DNA of 54,454 bases from Micavibrio sp. (GCA_026989265.1 JALSJP010000024.1:1-54454), one strand, 5' to 3'. Positions 17,759 to 27,382 are shown, counted from the stretch's first letter. Notes: generated by a model from the letters alone, not told the origin. Numbers and translations are program-made.

Positions 17759-18430
17759 TTATCCTAATGACATTTTAAAGCCGATATCAGCGTTTTTATC
17801 ACGATCATAGTTGTAATTTGCGGTTTCATCGCCTTTTGCTTCCATGAAGCTTGGCGGCGCAACTCGAGTTACTAAATCTACTGATTTTGATAGAAGTTCG
17901 GTAACGGCGATGTGCGCGTTTCCTATTTGCTTGGTTAGCTCTGAAAAAGCATTACTAAATGCCTCTTTGGCTATATCAACGCCCATTATCACCATTTCTT
18001 TGATCTCGCCTAATGTGGGCACTGCGCCCTCTGCGCTGCCTTTGAAACGCGTGGCGATTAGCTCAACATCTTTAAGATCTTTCTTCTTAGCGGGTTTTTT
18101 ACCGCCACCGCCACCGCTGCTTTTACCTTTTGATTTGCCTTCTTCGCTCTCATCCTCATCTTCTTCATTATCGTTTGTGACTTTGATCTTGATCTTAGTA
18201 GGCATTTGAAAACAAACTGGGTATTTCTTTGCAATTTCAGGGGCAAGGCGTTTGCCGCTTAACCCTGCTTTAATATCAATTTGGATATTATCAGGGTCGC
18301 GCCAATCAATAACAACGCAGTGGTTTTTGTACTCACCAATTTGCTTGCATTTCTTTACAATACGTTTTCCTGGATATAGCGCCTCTTTTATATCGGCGTC
18401 CACTAAAAACTTTTTTATATTTACTTGCAT
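17759..18430 (-). CDS. Unknown protein with acidic/Gly/Lys linker
   Basis: The 223 residues have no family I recognise. The N-terminal part (1-85) looks globular, with beta-strand character and Lys-rich stretches. Residues about 86-118 are low complexity: an acidic run, then GKSKGKSSGGGGGKKPAKKK. The C-terminal part (120-223) is helical and amphipathic with 'GVDIAKEAFSNAFSELTKQI' and no signal peptide or membrane helix. It precedes the rhomboid gene by 54 nt, so the two may be co-transcribed. Codon use looks like the neighbours. Confidence 0.75.
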   Translation of the reverse strand: MQVNIKKFLVDADIKEALYPGKRIVKKCKQIGEYKNHCVVIDWRDPDNIQIDIKAGLSGKRLAPEIAKKYPVCFQMPTKIKIKVTNDNEEDEDESEEGKSKGKSSGGGGGKKPAKKKDLKDVELIATRFKGSAEGAVPTLGEIKEMVIMGVDIAKEAFSNAFSELTKQIGNAHIAVTELLSKSVDLVTRVAPPSFMEAKGDETANYNYDRDKNADIGFKMSLG

Positions 18431-18603
18431 TGCGTTTACTCCAGTTCATATTTGCATAATTTAACTCTATAATCACCCTAAAACATTAAAAAGCACTTAA
18501 TTTTTGATTGTATTTTATAAGAAAAATATAATTCTATTTTGCAAAGTGGCTGTGATTGCTGTTACAGTATTAGGGTAGGGGTTATTTATTTAAGTGAGAA
18601 TCT

Positions 18604-19233
18604 ATGACGAAACGCCCAATTTTATGTTTATTTATGGTATGCGCGTTTACTATTGTAACCGTAAAGCCTTTTACGCAGCTTAGCGCGGCTGAGCTATGGA
18701 ATAGTTCTGAGCCGAGGGGCGAAAGGTCAAAAAAATCTTTGTATAATAAGAGATATAAAGATGATAGTAGCCCTACATTATATAATCGCCAAAACTCAGG
18801 CAGGACTTATTCATCCGCAGGTCTTAATCGTGATATTAGGGCATATAGAAGAATTAAAATAGCCAGAGAAACGAGGGAATCGCGCCTTTGGAAGTTTATG
18901 TCACCATCTGCTATTATAAGTAGGCAAGTGGATACTGACCATGCATTGCAGTATGAGTATAATTCTCGCAAAAGGCTTAGAAATAATATGGTTAGGGCTG
19001 CTAAAAGCAGGGAAGCATATAGGCTCGCTGGTGAAAAGAGACATAAAGCCGCGGTTGAGAAATTTCAAGAAAAGAAGAGATTGGAAAGACGGGCTGCTTG
19101 GAAGAAAAAGCATGATGCTTTGCGCTGGGGAGATGATTATCAAAGATCAAATCGCAAATATAAGTCTGTTAGAAAAAAGCCTAAAACAGGCTTGAAAAAG
19201 CCTAAGAGATTATTTAACGATCCTAATGATTAA
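18604..19233 (+). CDS. Secreted, highly basic protein of unknown function
   Basis: This 209-residue protein starts with a signal peptide-like hydrophobic segment (residues 7-28, ending near LSAAEL). The remainder is very rich in Arg, Lys and Tyr, with an Arg/Lys-rich helical stretch at about 120-170 and a KKPKTGLKKPKR tail. It could bind nucleic acid, LPS or another anionic polymer after export; that is inference from charge only. It lies 49 nt upstream of the TauE-like gene. A possible promoter with TTGCAA and TACAGT lies around 18540-18570. Confidence 0.7.
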   Translation: MTKRPILCLFMVCAFTIVTVKPFTQLSAAELWNSSEPRGERSKKSLYNKRYKDDSSPTLYNRQNSGRTYSSAGLNRDIRAYRRIKIARETRESRLWKFMSPSAIISRQVDTDHALQYEYNSRKRLRNNMVRAAKSREAYRLAGEKRHKAAVEKFQEKKRLERRAAWKKKHDALRWGDDYQRSNRKYKSVRKKPKTGLKKPKRLFNDPND

Positions 19234-19282
19234 TTGTAATTGTTTTTATTGCGGAGAGTTTTTTGCGTGATATATTGCGCAG

Positions 19283-20119
19283 ATGGATTTTCTTATAAAT
19301 ATATTTCCTTTAATTATCATGTTGATGTGCTCGGGGGCTGTTGCTGGATTTATGGCGGGGTTGCTTGGTATTGGCGGCGGCCTAATCCTTGTCCCTAGCT
19401 TGTATTATATATTTGGTATTTATCAAAATGATATGGGCTTTGATCCTGCTTATTTAATGCATATATCTGTCGGCACGTCACTTTCTAGTATTATATTTAC
19501 TGGCGCATCATCAAGCTTTGCCCATTATAAAAAGGGCAGCGTTGATTTTACCTCAGTACAAAATATTGGCTTTGGCATTATTTGCGGCGCTGTTCTCGCT
19601 GCTTGGTTTGCTAAGGGGCTGGATTCCAATCAAATGAGATTGATTTTTGCAAGCATTATTTTAGTTTTAGCGATTATTATGATTTTAGATTTAAAGCGCA
19701 TTCCTCCTAAGAGTAAAGAGCCGCACAAATTATTTGATGGTTTGGCGGGCGTGGCTATTGGTTTCATAGCAGCACTAGCAGGGATAGGTGGGTCAGTATT
19801 AAGCGTTCCTTATATGAGCTTGCGCGGGATATCTATACATAGGGCGGTTGGAACGGCTTCGGCGCTGGGGGTTATTATAGCTCTATTTGGCGCGGTTGGT
19901 TTTGTGGTGATTGGGGCGGGGCAAGCTAATCTACCTCCATTTTCTTTGGGGTATGTTAATTTTATTGCTTTGCCGTCTATTGTTATTACTAGCGTTATAT
20001 TTGCTCCTATTGGAGTTCATGCTGCCCATAAAATGAGCGTTAGTAAGCTTAAGGTTATATTTGTTATTTTTATGATGATTATTGCGCTTAATGTGTGGCG
20101 AGGGTATCTTTTTGGGTAG
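19283..20119 (+). CDS. TauE/SafE (DUF81) family permease
   Basis: This 278-residue membrane protein consists of two related halves, each with a Gly-rich signature: 'MAGLLGIGGGLILVPSL' near residue 24 and 'IAALAGIGGSVLSVPYM' near 170. This is the pattern of the TauE/SafE family of sulfite/organosulfonate or sulfur-compound exporters. About eight membrane segments. Substrate cannot be told from sequence. Its end overlaps the start of the ligase-like gene by up to 29 nt. Confidence 0.88.
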   Translation: MDFLINIFPLIIMLMCSGAVAGFMAGLLGIGGGLILVPSLYYIFGIYQNDMGFDPAYLMHISVGTSLSSIIFTGASSSFAHYKKGSVDFTSVQNIGFGIICGAVLAAWFAKGLDSNQMRLIFASIILVLAIIMILDLKRIPPKSKEPHKLFDGLAGVAIGFIAALAGIGGSVLSVPYMSLRGISIHRAVGTASALGVIIALFGAVGFVVIGAGQANLPPFSLGYVNFIALPSIVITSVIFAPIGVHAAHKMSVSKLKVIFVIFMMIIALNVWRGYLFG

Positions 20120-21311
20120 GGTTGATTTCTATGACTACCGCACTATATGCTTAGTGTTTGCGTGCATGACCTACGCCGTATTTGGCTCTCCTACTCCTGA
20201 TAATATCGGCGTGGCTGAGGTCGTTATAGGGATATTGCTAGCTCTTAGCATTGGAGCAGGGCGGGCGCATGATGTATTTATTAAGAGCGATAAAACCAAG
20301 TTTTGGAAAAGCTCGGGGCAGGTGTTTTTGATCTATGGAATGAGTATTCCTATATTGGCGGGCGCTGTATATGGCAATGGTTTTTCAGCTATGTTGCGAG
20401 ATATTATTCCGTTCTTATTTTTGTTTTTGCCAATGTTTTTGCTGCCGCTTTTGCGGGCGCGCCCTTATTATTTCAGGAGCATATTATTCGCTATTTTGAT
20501 GATAGGGCTGTTATTTGCGCTCCGCTCCTTGATGATGCGCATTTATGATCGTTGTCTTTTTGCTTGCCCTGATGAGCTGTTATATTTGGAGAATATGCCC
20601 ACAGTTTTATTTGCTTGCCTGTTAATTATTGGCGTTGCGATGAGCTTTATTATGCGGGGGGTAACTATGCGCAATATTGCAATATTTAGCGCACTTATCA
20701 TGGTTAGCTTAATCCCGATTGTGGCAATGGTCACAACTTTGCAGCGCGCTAGCCTTGGGGCAGTTGCGCTTTATGTCGTGATTTTGCAATGCTATTTCTT
20801 TTATAAATCCCCTGCAAAAGCGGCTTTGTTGTTTTTGATTGGCACTTTATTTGTGTTTATTATTAATATTTCATTTTCATCTGTATTTTATGATTTGTTA
20901 AGTAAGACGCAAAATGTTGGGCTTAATATGCGCCCACAAGAATTTGTAGCTATTTGGGACATTGTTTCTGGTGACCCGTTGGCGTTTTTATTTGGCATTG
21001 GCTGGGGCGGGCAGTTTTACTCTCCTGCTGTTGGCGGGCTTAGTGTGAATTTTACACATAATTTTTTCACTACATTATTATTGAAAACGGGCATTATTGG
21101 AGTTGTCGCTTGCATCGCTTATATTGTGGGGCTTTTAGAAAGGCTATTGCGCGTTATTTTTAAAAACCCTATATTAGGTCTTGCTTTGGCTGCGCCTATT
21201 TTGATTGACCTAACGCTATATGCTAGCTTTAAATCGCTTGATTTTGGTTTGGTGCTTTTGCTTATATCAGGGTCTTTAGTGTATTTAAGAGATTATAATA
21301 ATGAGTCATAA
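20091..21311 (+). CDS. O-antigen ligase/polymerase-like membrane protein
   Basis: About 406 residues with 10-12 hydrophobic segments. A periplasmic-loop motif 'GIGWGGQFY...FTHNFFTTLLLKTGIIG' near residues 300-330 is typical of the Wzy_C/WaaL superfamily, where the His-containing loop is functional. I chose the ATG at 20091; a TTG at 20112, after GAGGG, is also possible. It is the first polysaccharide gene of an overlapping run (21301, 22460, 23283). Inference: ligation or polymerisation of a surface glycan. Ligase and polymerase cannot be told apart by eye. Confidence 0.8.
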   Translation: MCGEGIFLGRVDFYDYRTICLVFACMTYAVFGSPTPDNIGVAEVVIGILLALSIGAGRAHDVFIKSDKTKFWKSSGQVFLIYGMSIPILAGAVYGNGFSAMLRDIIPFLFLFLPMFLLPLLRARPYYFRSILFAILMIGLLFALRSLMMRIYDRCLFACPDELLYLENMPTVLFACLLIIGVAMSFIMRGVTMRNIAIFSALIMVSLIPIVAMVTTLQRASLGAVALYVVILQCYFFYKSPAKAALLFLIGTLFVFIINISFSSVFYDLLSKTQNVGLNMRPQEFVAIWDIVSGDPLAFLFGIGWGGQFYSPAVGGLSVNFTHNFFTTLLLKTGIIGVVACIAYIVGLLERLLRVIFKNPILGLALAAPILIDLTLYASFKSLDFGLVLLLISGSLVYLRDYNNES

Positions 21312-22470
21312 TTCTAGCATATTATTTATGAATCGAGTATATCCGCCTGTGCGCGGGGCTACTGGCAGGCTGTTAAGTGATCTCGCCGCACAATATGCTA
21401 GAGATGGTTGGGATGTGACGGTGATTTGCTCTGGCTCTAAAGCGGGCATGGAGCATAAAGACGGCGTTAGCATAGTGCGCGTTAAAGGCAAGGAAAACCC
21501 TAGCAGCTTTTTATCTTATATTTTTATATGGGTGCGTATGTTGTTTCAAGGATTGCGGCTTAAGCCACATGATATACTGGTAACGCTTAGTGATCCGCCG
21601 ATGATAATTGTTGCAGGAAGCCTTATTGCAAAGCTTAAAAAGAGCCGCCATGTGAATTGGTGTCATGATTTATATCCTGATATTATTCCTGCCCTTGGTA
21701 TTAAAATGCCAAAATTTTTGCTTAAAAACCTTAGGCTGATTCGTATAAAGGCGATGAAATCATGTGATAAGATTATTGTTTGTGGTCGCTGTATGATGAA
21801 ACATATTACGCGCGAAGGAATTAATGCTCAGAAAATAAAAGTGGTTGCGAATTGGTGCAATAGCGAGCTTGTAAGTTCAAATAAGAAGCCCAATAATAGT
21901 AAAAAATTTAGAGTTTTATATGCTGGTAATATTGGGTTAGCCCATCCTATTGATGTGGTTTTAGATGCCGCCAAAATACTGGAAGAGCGGGGCAGTGATA
22001 TTGATTTTGTATTTGTTGGCAATGGGGAGAGATTCGATTATATAGCGAATCGCCGCGCGCAAATGTGCCTTGATAATGTCCACCTGCTACCATATCAGCC
22101 ATTATCAAGTCTTTGTGAGGTTTTAGAATCTGGTGATATTCACTTAAGTATAATGAATGAGGCGGCTTTGGGGCTTATGGTTCCATCAAAGACTTACAGC
22201 GCGTTTGCTGTGGCGCGTCCTTGTATTTTTATTGGTCCTAAAAATTGTGAGGCAGCGAAAATTATTAATGATTTTGGAGCGGGGCTTATTGTTGATCAGG
22301 GTGACGTAGAAAGCCTTGTTAATGCTGTGCTTTATTTCAGGCAGAGCGATGATGCTTGGTTTGATGCGCATAACGGCTCGCTTAGTGCGCAGGTTGAGTT
22401 TGCGCCGAAAATCTGTATAGCCGAATGGATGGATCACGTGGGCGGCGTTAGGGGAAATAATGAATCATAA
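21301..22470 (+). CDS. Glycosyltransferase, GT4-like (GT-B fold)
   Basis: This 389-residue protein shows a GT-B architecture. The N-terminal domain has 'PPVRGATGRLLSDLA' and 'WCHDLYPDIIPALG' as in WbuB-like enzymes; the C-terminal nucleotide-sugar domain has 'LYAGNIGLAHPIDVVLDAAKIL', 'FVGNGERF' and the E-x7-E-like 'PSKTYSAFAVARPCI' region. It likely adds a sugar to a lipid-linked glycan at the inner face of the membrane. The start overlaps the previous stop by 11 nt, and its own stop overlaps the next start by 11 nt. Confidence 0.9.
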   Translation: MSHNSSILFMNRVYPPVRGATGRLLSDLAAQYARDGWDVTVICSGSKAGMEHKDGVSIVRVKGKENPSSFLSYIFIWVRMLFQGLRLKPHDILVTLSDPPMIIVAGSLIAKLKKSRHVNWCHDLYPDIIPALGIKMPKFLLKNLRLIRIKAMKSCDKIIVCGRCMMKHITREGINAQKIKVVANWCNSELVSSNKKPNNSKKFRVLYAGNIGLAHPIDVVLDAAKILEERGSDIDFVFVGNGERFDYIANRRAQMCLDNVHLLPYQPLSSLCEVLESGDIHLSIMNEAALGLMVPSKTYSAFAVARPCIFIGPKNCEAAKIINDFGAGLIVDQGDVESLVNAVLYFRQSDDAWFDAHNGSLSAQVEFAPKICIAEWMDHVGGVRGNNES

Positions 22471-23290
22471 TAATATTATAGCAGAAAAAACATTATTTGA
22501 TGTGTTACGTGATTTATGGCGAGCTAAGATTTACTTATCAATATTTGGCGCTACTTTGTTGCTGTTAGCATTCATATTCATGTCTTTTGCAAAAGATTTC
22601 TATCGAGCGGAGATGATTATAGCCCCCGCCACCCACATGGGGCAGGGCATTTTGCATGATCGCAATGATATTGGTGAAGGTTCTATTTCAGTGCAAAGCT
22701 CAAGCTTGCAAAGTAATGAGGCTTTTTTGCGATTTGAAAATATTTATGCTGGCGTTTCTGTTGCCTCTATTTTGCTGCAAGATAAAGAGATAATAGCCGC
22801 CCTAAAACATGATCGCAGTTTCGAGTTTTCTAACCCTAAAGATGATTGGGATGCGGCGGGGTTATCTGAATATTTATCTATGCGCGTTAAGTTAGAGCCA
22901 GTAAGCGGCACATCTTTGCGCAGAATTACATATCTGCACCCGAATAAGGAATTTGCAGTTTATTTGGTTTCGCGCATTCATCGCGTTAGTGATGAAATTA
23001 TACGCAATAGCATTTTAAAAGAAGTAAATGGGCGGATTAATTACTTAAATAAATCGCTGGCAGTAATTGCAAATCCTAGCCATAGGCGTAATTTGACAGC
23101 TCTTTTGATGGAGCAAGAAAGGCTTAAAATGCTGGTGTCAATTGACCAGCCATACGCCGCTAGCATTATTGAGCCTGTGCATGCCCTGTCCAAGCCGCGA
23201 TGGCCTGATCCTTATGTTATTTATCCCGTATTTTTGTTTTTTGGGTTATTAATGGGTTTTATTGCTTATGGCCTGCGGAATAATGAGTAA
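22460..23290 (+). CDS. Wzz-like chain-length/polysaccharide co-polymerase protein
   Basis: This 276-residue protein has an N-terminal transmembrane helix (about 25-47) after 'TLFDVLRDLWRAKIYL', a periplasmic helical region, and a C-terminal 'KPRWPDPYVIYPVFLFFGLLMGF' Pro-containing second helix. This is the topology and motif set of Wzz/PCP family proteins, which set glycan chain length. There is no cytosolic tyrosine-kinase domain. It overlaps both neighbours. Confidence 0.82.
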   Translation: MNHNNIIAEKTLFDVLRDLWRAKIYLSIFGATLLLLAFIFMSFAKDFYRAEMIIAPATHMGQGILHDRNDIGEGSISVQSSSLQSNEAFLRFENIYAGVSVASILLQDKEIIAALKHDRSFEFSNPKDDWDAAGLSEYLSMRVKLEPVSGTSLRRITYLHPNKEFAVYLVSRIHRVSDEIIRNSILKEVNGRINYLNKSLAVIANPSHRRNLTALLMEQERLKMLVSIDQPYAASIIEPVHALSKPRWPDPYVIYPVFLFFGLLMGFIAYGLRNNE

Positions 23291-24107
23291 AATTCCCGTA
23301 TCCATTTTGATTACCACAAAAAATGAAGAGCATAATATTGCTCGTTGCCTAAGATCGATTACAGGTTTTGCACAAATAATAGTTATCGATTCGCATAGCA
23401 GTGATAAAACATGTGAAATAGCGCGCGGGCTTGGCGCGGAAATTGTTTTATATCAATGGGATGGGGCATATCCAAAAAAGCGGGGCTGGTGTTTGGAGAA
23501 TTTAAATATCGCTCATGATTGGGTATTTTGGGTTGATGGTGATGAGGCGCTCACGCCTGAGTTAATGGATGAAATCCGTAATTTATTTAAAAGTGAGCCG
23601 CGCGAGGCAGGCTATTTCGTGCGCGGTCGCTATGTTTTTAATGGCATAGAGCTGCGTTATGGTTTGCAGAATAATAAAATTGCGCTGTTTAATCGTCATA
23701 AAATGGAGTTTCCAGTAATTAATGATCTGGATATTGAGGATATGGGCGAGATTGAAGGGCATTATCAGCCTGTGATTAAGGTAGGTAGTAGCGGGGCTAT
23801 TGGGCAATTGCGCGCATATTTGCTTCATTATGCTTATGAAGATGAGAAAAAGTGGGAGGCGCGGCATATTCGCTATGCAAACTGGGAGGCGCATATGAAT
23901 AAGCGCGGGGCATGGGCAAAAGACCCCATTTGGCGGCGTGAAATGCTCAAAAAATGGGTTAGAAAGTCAGCTTTTCGTCCATATATCGTGTTTTTATACT
24001 CTTATTTGATTAAATTAGGGTTTTTGGATGGGGCTGCGGGCTATAAATTTGCAATTAGCCGCAAAAATTATTGTCATTTGATAGTGAAAACCTTTAAAGC
24101 GTTGTAA
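23283..24107 (+). CDS. Glycosyltransferase family 2 (WaaE/KdtX-like)
   Basis: I chose the ATG at 23283, which overlaps the previous stop by 8 nt; the frame is open from 23262. The 274 residues open with 'VSILITTKNEEHNIARCLRSI', then 'IIVIDSHSSDKT' and 'DWVFWVDGDEALT', which give the GT-A nucleotide and metal (D-x-D) motifs. The overall pattern resembles LPS-core beta-1,4-glucosyltransferases of the WaaE type. It converges tail-to-tail with the next glycosyltransferase with a 34-nt overlap. Confidence 0.88.
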   Translation: MSKIPVSILITTKNEEHNIARCLRSITGFAQIIVIDSHSSDKTCEIARGLGAEIVLYQWDGAYPKKRGWCLENLNIAHDWVFWVDGDEALTPELMDEIRNLFKSEPREAGYFVRGRYVFNGIELRYGLQNNKIALFNRHKMEFPVINDLDIEDMGEIEGHYQPVIKVGSSGAIGQLRAYLLHYAYEDEKKWEARHIRYANWEAHMNKRGAWAKDPIWRREMLKKWVRKSAFRPYIVFLYSYLIKLGFLDGAAGYKFAISRKNYCHLIVKTFKAL

Positions 24108-24868
24108 ATCGAGGGTGATATGCTCTTTAATCGCCATGATAGGCTTTGAGATATTAAAACCCATAGATTTTTTGGTTGCGTCACCATGTTAAGATTTTCG
24201 CGGATTATATATTGCTCTTTGCGCCCTAATGCGGCGTTTTTTTGTGAGATGCCGCCTTGCTCAAAAATACAAATTGGCTGGTTTATATATGATATATTAT
24301 TGAATTTTTGCAAAAACCTAGCGGTAAAATCATAGTCCGAGGATATTTTATAGCGCAATGAGTAGTGCATTTTGTGGTCGCGCACTTTATGGCGGCTATA
24401 TATCATGGCTTGATGGTGAGTGAACATGCCCCACGCAATGTCTTTGTGGTTTCTTGCCGATTTATATATGGATTTATTTTTATATGGTTCAAGCGAATCG
24501 CCGTAAATAAAATCTGGTTTTTTTGCTGTAAGGGGAGCAATTTTTTCTAAAATATTTGAGCAGGCAAGCTCATCACCTGCATTTAGGAATATTAAATAAC
24601 GCCCTTTTGCAGATGATATGCCTTTATTCATAGCATCATATATGCCGTCATCTTTTTCGCTTGTGAATGTAAATGGATATTTATCTTGGCGGGCGTTAGA
24701 GCGTTTCTCACGAAGAAAATCTATGGTTTTATCGGTAGATCCCCCATCTATAACTAGCCATTCATAATTGCTAAATGTTTGATTTTCAATGGATTTTGCA
24801 GTTTTTTTAAAACCGTCAAAATTGTTCAAAGTTATTGTTATGATGCTGAATGTTGGAAAGTTTTTCAT
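24074..24868 (-). CDS. Glycosyltransferase family 2
   Basis: The 264-residue protein has 'FSIITITLNNFDGFKKTAKSI', 'EWLVIDGGSTDKT', 'EKDDGIYDAMNKGISSAKG' and 'YLIFLNAGDEL', a canonical GT2 set similar to colanic-acid and O-antigen transferases such as WcaA/WcaE. The start lies 5 nt after the end of the SLBB export gene, so the two are probably one transcript. Acceptor and donor unknown. Confidence 0.9.
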   Translation of the reverse strand: MKNFPTFSIITITLNNFDGFKKTAKSIENQTFSNYEWLVIDGGSTDKTIDFLREKRSNARQDKYPFTFTSEKDDGIYDAMNKGISSAKGRYLIFLNAGDELACSNILEKIAPLTAKKPDFIYGDSLEPYKNKSIYKSARNHKDIAWGMFTHHQAMIYSRHKVRDHKMHYSLRYKISSDYDFTARFLQKFNNISYINQPICIFEQGGISQKNAALGRKEQYIIRENLNMVTQPKNLWVLISQSLSWRLKSISPSIYNALKVFTIK

Positions 24869-24873
24869 GTCAT

Positions 24874-27228
24874 TTAATCACGGATATTATTGATGAATAC
24901 AGATGTTATAGCCAAGTTGCTTAGAATTTGCCCTATATCTTTTGCATTTTCAATGAAATCAAATGGTTTTGGGTCACGCGGGATTATTATTGTTGAACCC
25001 GGTGGAATAAATACAGGATTGTGGTTCCATGTGGAAATTCTTAATGGCTGCGCGCTTCCATCTGGATATAGCACAAAGCTGCGGTTTTTGTCGGCGTGAT
25101 AGGTGAAGCCTCCTGCCTCGTTAATATAGCCGCGCGGGCTTTTATCTTTTGTGAATTGCAGGCTAGCGGGTGACAGAATTTCTCCGCTAACTCGCACTGT
25201 GAGCGGGCGTTTTGGTATATATATGCGGTCACCTTTTTCTAAAAGCATGTCAAGCTCTGGGCGCACTGATAATATTGCGGGGTCGGTTTCTACGGTTATT
25301 CTTCCAACTGCTTCGATTGATGATAGCTCATCAGCGAGGCTTTGCACCATTTCAATTTGCGCGGGATTTGGTGGGTTATCATCACGCTCTATTGCGGATG
25401 CTAGGCTGCGCTGCATATTTCTAGCAGATGTGCGAAAGCGGAGTTCTTCTGCTGCTCTTTCTGATTTGCGGCTGAAGATAGAGCCAGCGGGGTATGCTTG
25501 CTCGGTTAGCCCGCCCGCGCGTTTTATAAGGTCGGAAACTTTATCTCCTGCAAGTAAATCATACTCTCCTTGGTGCAAAACTTCGCCCATAATAAGCACC
25601 GTTTTTTCATCCATTTTACGGAATTTTTGGTTTACCCTAACCGAATCCCCTGCCGATATTGATATATATTTAGGGTCAGAAACGCTTAAATCTATGGTTG
25701 CTCTTTGCGTGCCGCTTTTCTTGTGCCTTTGATGCCCTGTACCAAGATTTTTGGATGTTACTTCTATATTCTCTCTATTCGCCTCCAGTGTAATTCCGCC
25801 AGCAATAGCGAGGATATTATCGAGAGTTATTCCTTGCGCAACGGGGTATGACCCTGCCACACGTACAGCCCCCCTAACAAAGACGGATCGCTCCTTAAGG
25901 AAAGATTTAAGAGCAATATTATTTGCGATTATATCATCATTATTTTGTGAGCCTTGCTCTATCATATCAGTGTTTTTGTCAATCTTATCAATATCGCTGT
26001 AAAGGCTTGATATATCAGCGTTAGAGAATAGGTAAACCACATCATTGCTATGCATTTGAAGGTCAAATTCTTTTTTTAATACGAGACGCAGCGGAAAGCT
26101 TAAAAGCTTGGTGGTTATCTGCTCTTTATCCCATCTTTCTATCACTCCGATTAATGGATATATATCATCACCTAAAATAGTGTCATTTTCTAGCAAGCTT
26201 GAGAGCGTTTTATTTTGCGATAAATCATATAGACCTGATGACCTTACATTGCCGACAAGCTCTATTGTATCAGTTCTTTTTGCATCGCCAGATATGACAC
26301 TTAAGATTGAACCACTTTTAAATATGCGCGCGAAGTTATCATTTATTTGGGTTATGGTTTCCTTGCCATCTGGGGTTAGGCTTAGATGTATGAATCTGTT
26401 TTTGCCAGCGGTTAGAGTGCCGCCCGCAAGATCAAGCATTGCGTTAAGGCTAAGTTTTTCGCTATTTTGATTTATATGGTTATTTATACCAAAGGCAGTT
26501 TTTCTTATTTCATAGATGCCTGCGCGTTTTACATTGCCTGACACAGCAAGAGTTGCTCCTATTGGCGGGACTATTACGCGGTCACCATCTTTTAAGCGCA
26601 TATCTATATGGGGGGCGCCATGTATTAATAATGCATATAGGTCTATTATAGTGCTGCGCCCGCCCCGCACTAGCTTGATTCGCCGAAGTGATCCGTCTTT
26701 ATTAACCCCGCCCGCAAGGTTTAGCGCGTCTAATACGCTGTGAAAGACATTTAGGTTTTTTCTACCCGGTGATTTGACGTTACCAACAATAAGCACGCTT
26801 ATTTGCCTTATTGAGGATAGGGATATATAGGCTTTTGTATTATGCATCTCGGCAAGCTGCGCATCTATTGCCGATTGTAGCTGCGCTATTGTGCGCCCTG
26901 TTGCTGTTATTGGCGGGAATTCCTTTATGGTTATCATGCCTTTCGTATCTATTTTATAGATATCTTGGTCGCTGCGCTCGCCCGTGAAGGTGATTTGCAG
27001 TGTATCGCCGCTTCCTAGTACAAAATCATCTTGCACTGCGCCCATAGGGGGTGATATTTTTGTTTCACTATCGAATAAATCATATCCAAATTGCATAGGC
27101 TCATCTATTAGACGTTGAGCATATGCGGCTTCAAGTGTTGAAAGCTGCTCTGTTTCAGCTTGCGCGAGGTTATAGGGCAATATAGCCATATATAATGTGA
27201 TTAAAAATAACAGATAAAATTTAGGCAT
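24874..27228 (-). CDS. Polysaccharide export outer-membrane protein with multiple SLBB domains
   Basis: I chose ATG 27228, preceded by AAGG, over GTG 27234, giving 784 residues. A signal peptide ends near NLAQA. The Poly_export domain follows at about residues 70-140 ('VLGSGDTLQITFTGE', 'TIAQLQSAI'). At least five SLBB-type repeats come after it, each with V-x-G-x-V-x-x-x-G-x-Y and an A-G-G block. Wza is about 380 residues with a lipobox; this protein is twice as long and has no lipobox Cys at the signal end. Inference: outer-membrane exit channel for the glycan made by the facing operon. No Wzc-type kinase is seen here. Confidence 0.88.
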   Translation of the reverse strand: MPKFYLLFLITLYMAILPYNLAQAETEQLSTLEAAYAQRLIDEPMQFGYDLFDSETKISPPMGAVQDDFVLGSGDTLQITFTGERSDQDIYKIDTKGMITIKEFPPITATGRTIAQLQSAIDAQLAEMHNTKAYISLSSIRQISVLIVGNVKSPGRKNLNVFHSVLDALNLAGGVNKDGSLRRIKLVRGGRSTIIDLYALLIHGAPHIDMRLKDGDRVIVPPIGATLAVSGNVKRAGIYEIRKTAFGINNHINQNSEKLSLNAMLDLAGGTLTAGKNRFIHLSLTPDGKETITQINDNFARIFKSGSILSVISGDAKRTDTIELVGNVRSSGLYDLSQNKTLSSLLENDTILGDDIYPLIGVIERWDKEQITTKLLSFPLRLVLKKEFDLQMHSNDVVYLFSNADISSLYSDIDKIDKNTDMIEQGSQNNDDIIANNIALKSFLKERSVFVRGAVRVAGSYPVAQGITLDNILAIAGGITLEANRENIEVTSKNLGTGHQRHKKSGTQRATIDLSVSDPKYISISAGDSVRVNQKFRKMDEKTVLIMGEVLHQGEYDLLAGDKVSDLIKRAGGLTEQAYPAGSIFSRKSERAAEELRFRTSARNMQRSLASAIERDDNPPNPAQIEMVQSLADELSSIEAVGRITVETDPAILSVRPELDMLLEKGDRIYIPKRPLTVRVSGEILSPASLQFTKDKSPRGYINEAGGFTYHADKNRSFVLYPDGSAQPLRISTWNHNPVFIPPGSTIIIPRDPKPFDFIENAKDIGQILSNLAITSVFINNIRD

Positions 27229-27320
27229 GACCACCTTAAAGAAAATACAATCGCACTCAATCTTATATGATTGATCTGTGGTTGTGAAATATTCTTATGC
27301 ACTGTTCCACAATAAAAAAC

Positions 27321-27349
27321 TTGCATTATTGAAAATAGCCCGTTACAAA
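27321..27349 (+). promoter_or_regulatory. Candidate sigma-70 promoter of the 27383 gene
   Basis: TTGCAT at 27321-27326 and TACAAA at 27344-27349 are 17 nt apart, 33 nt before the ATG. The position and spacing fit a housekeeping promoter, but the -10 is only four of six to consensus. Confidence 0.45.
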
Positions 27350-27382
27350 GCTATGTAAATTATAAAATGCAGGGTGGATTAA

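Noticed and set aside
20082-20090. TTG start for the ligase-like gene
   Set aside because: It lengthens the overlap with the TauE-like gene without a better ribosome site; ATG 20091 or TTG 20112 is more likely.
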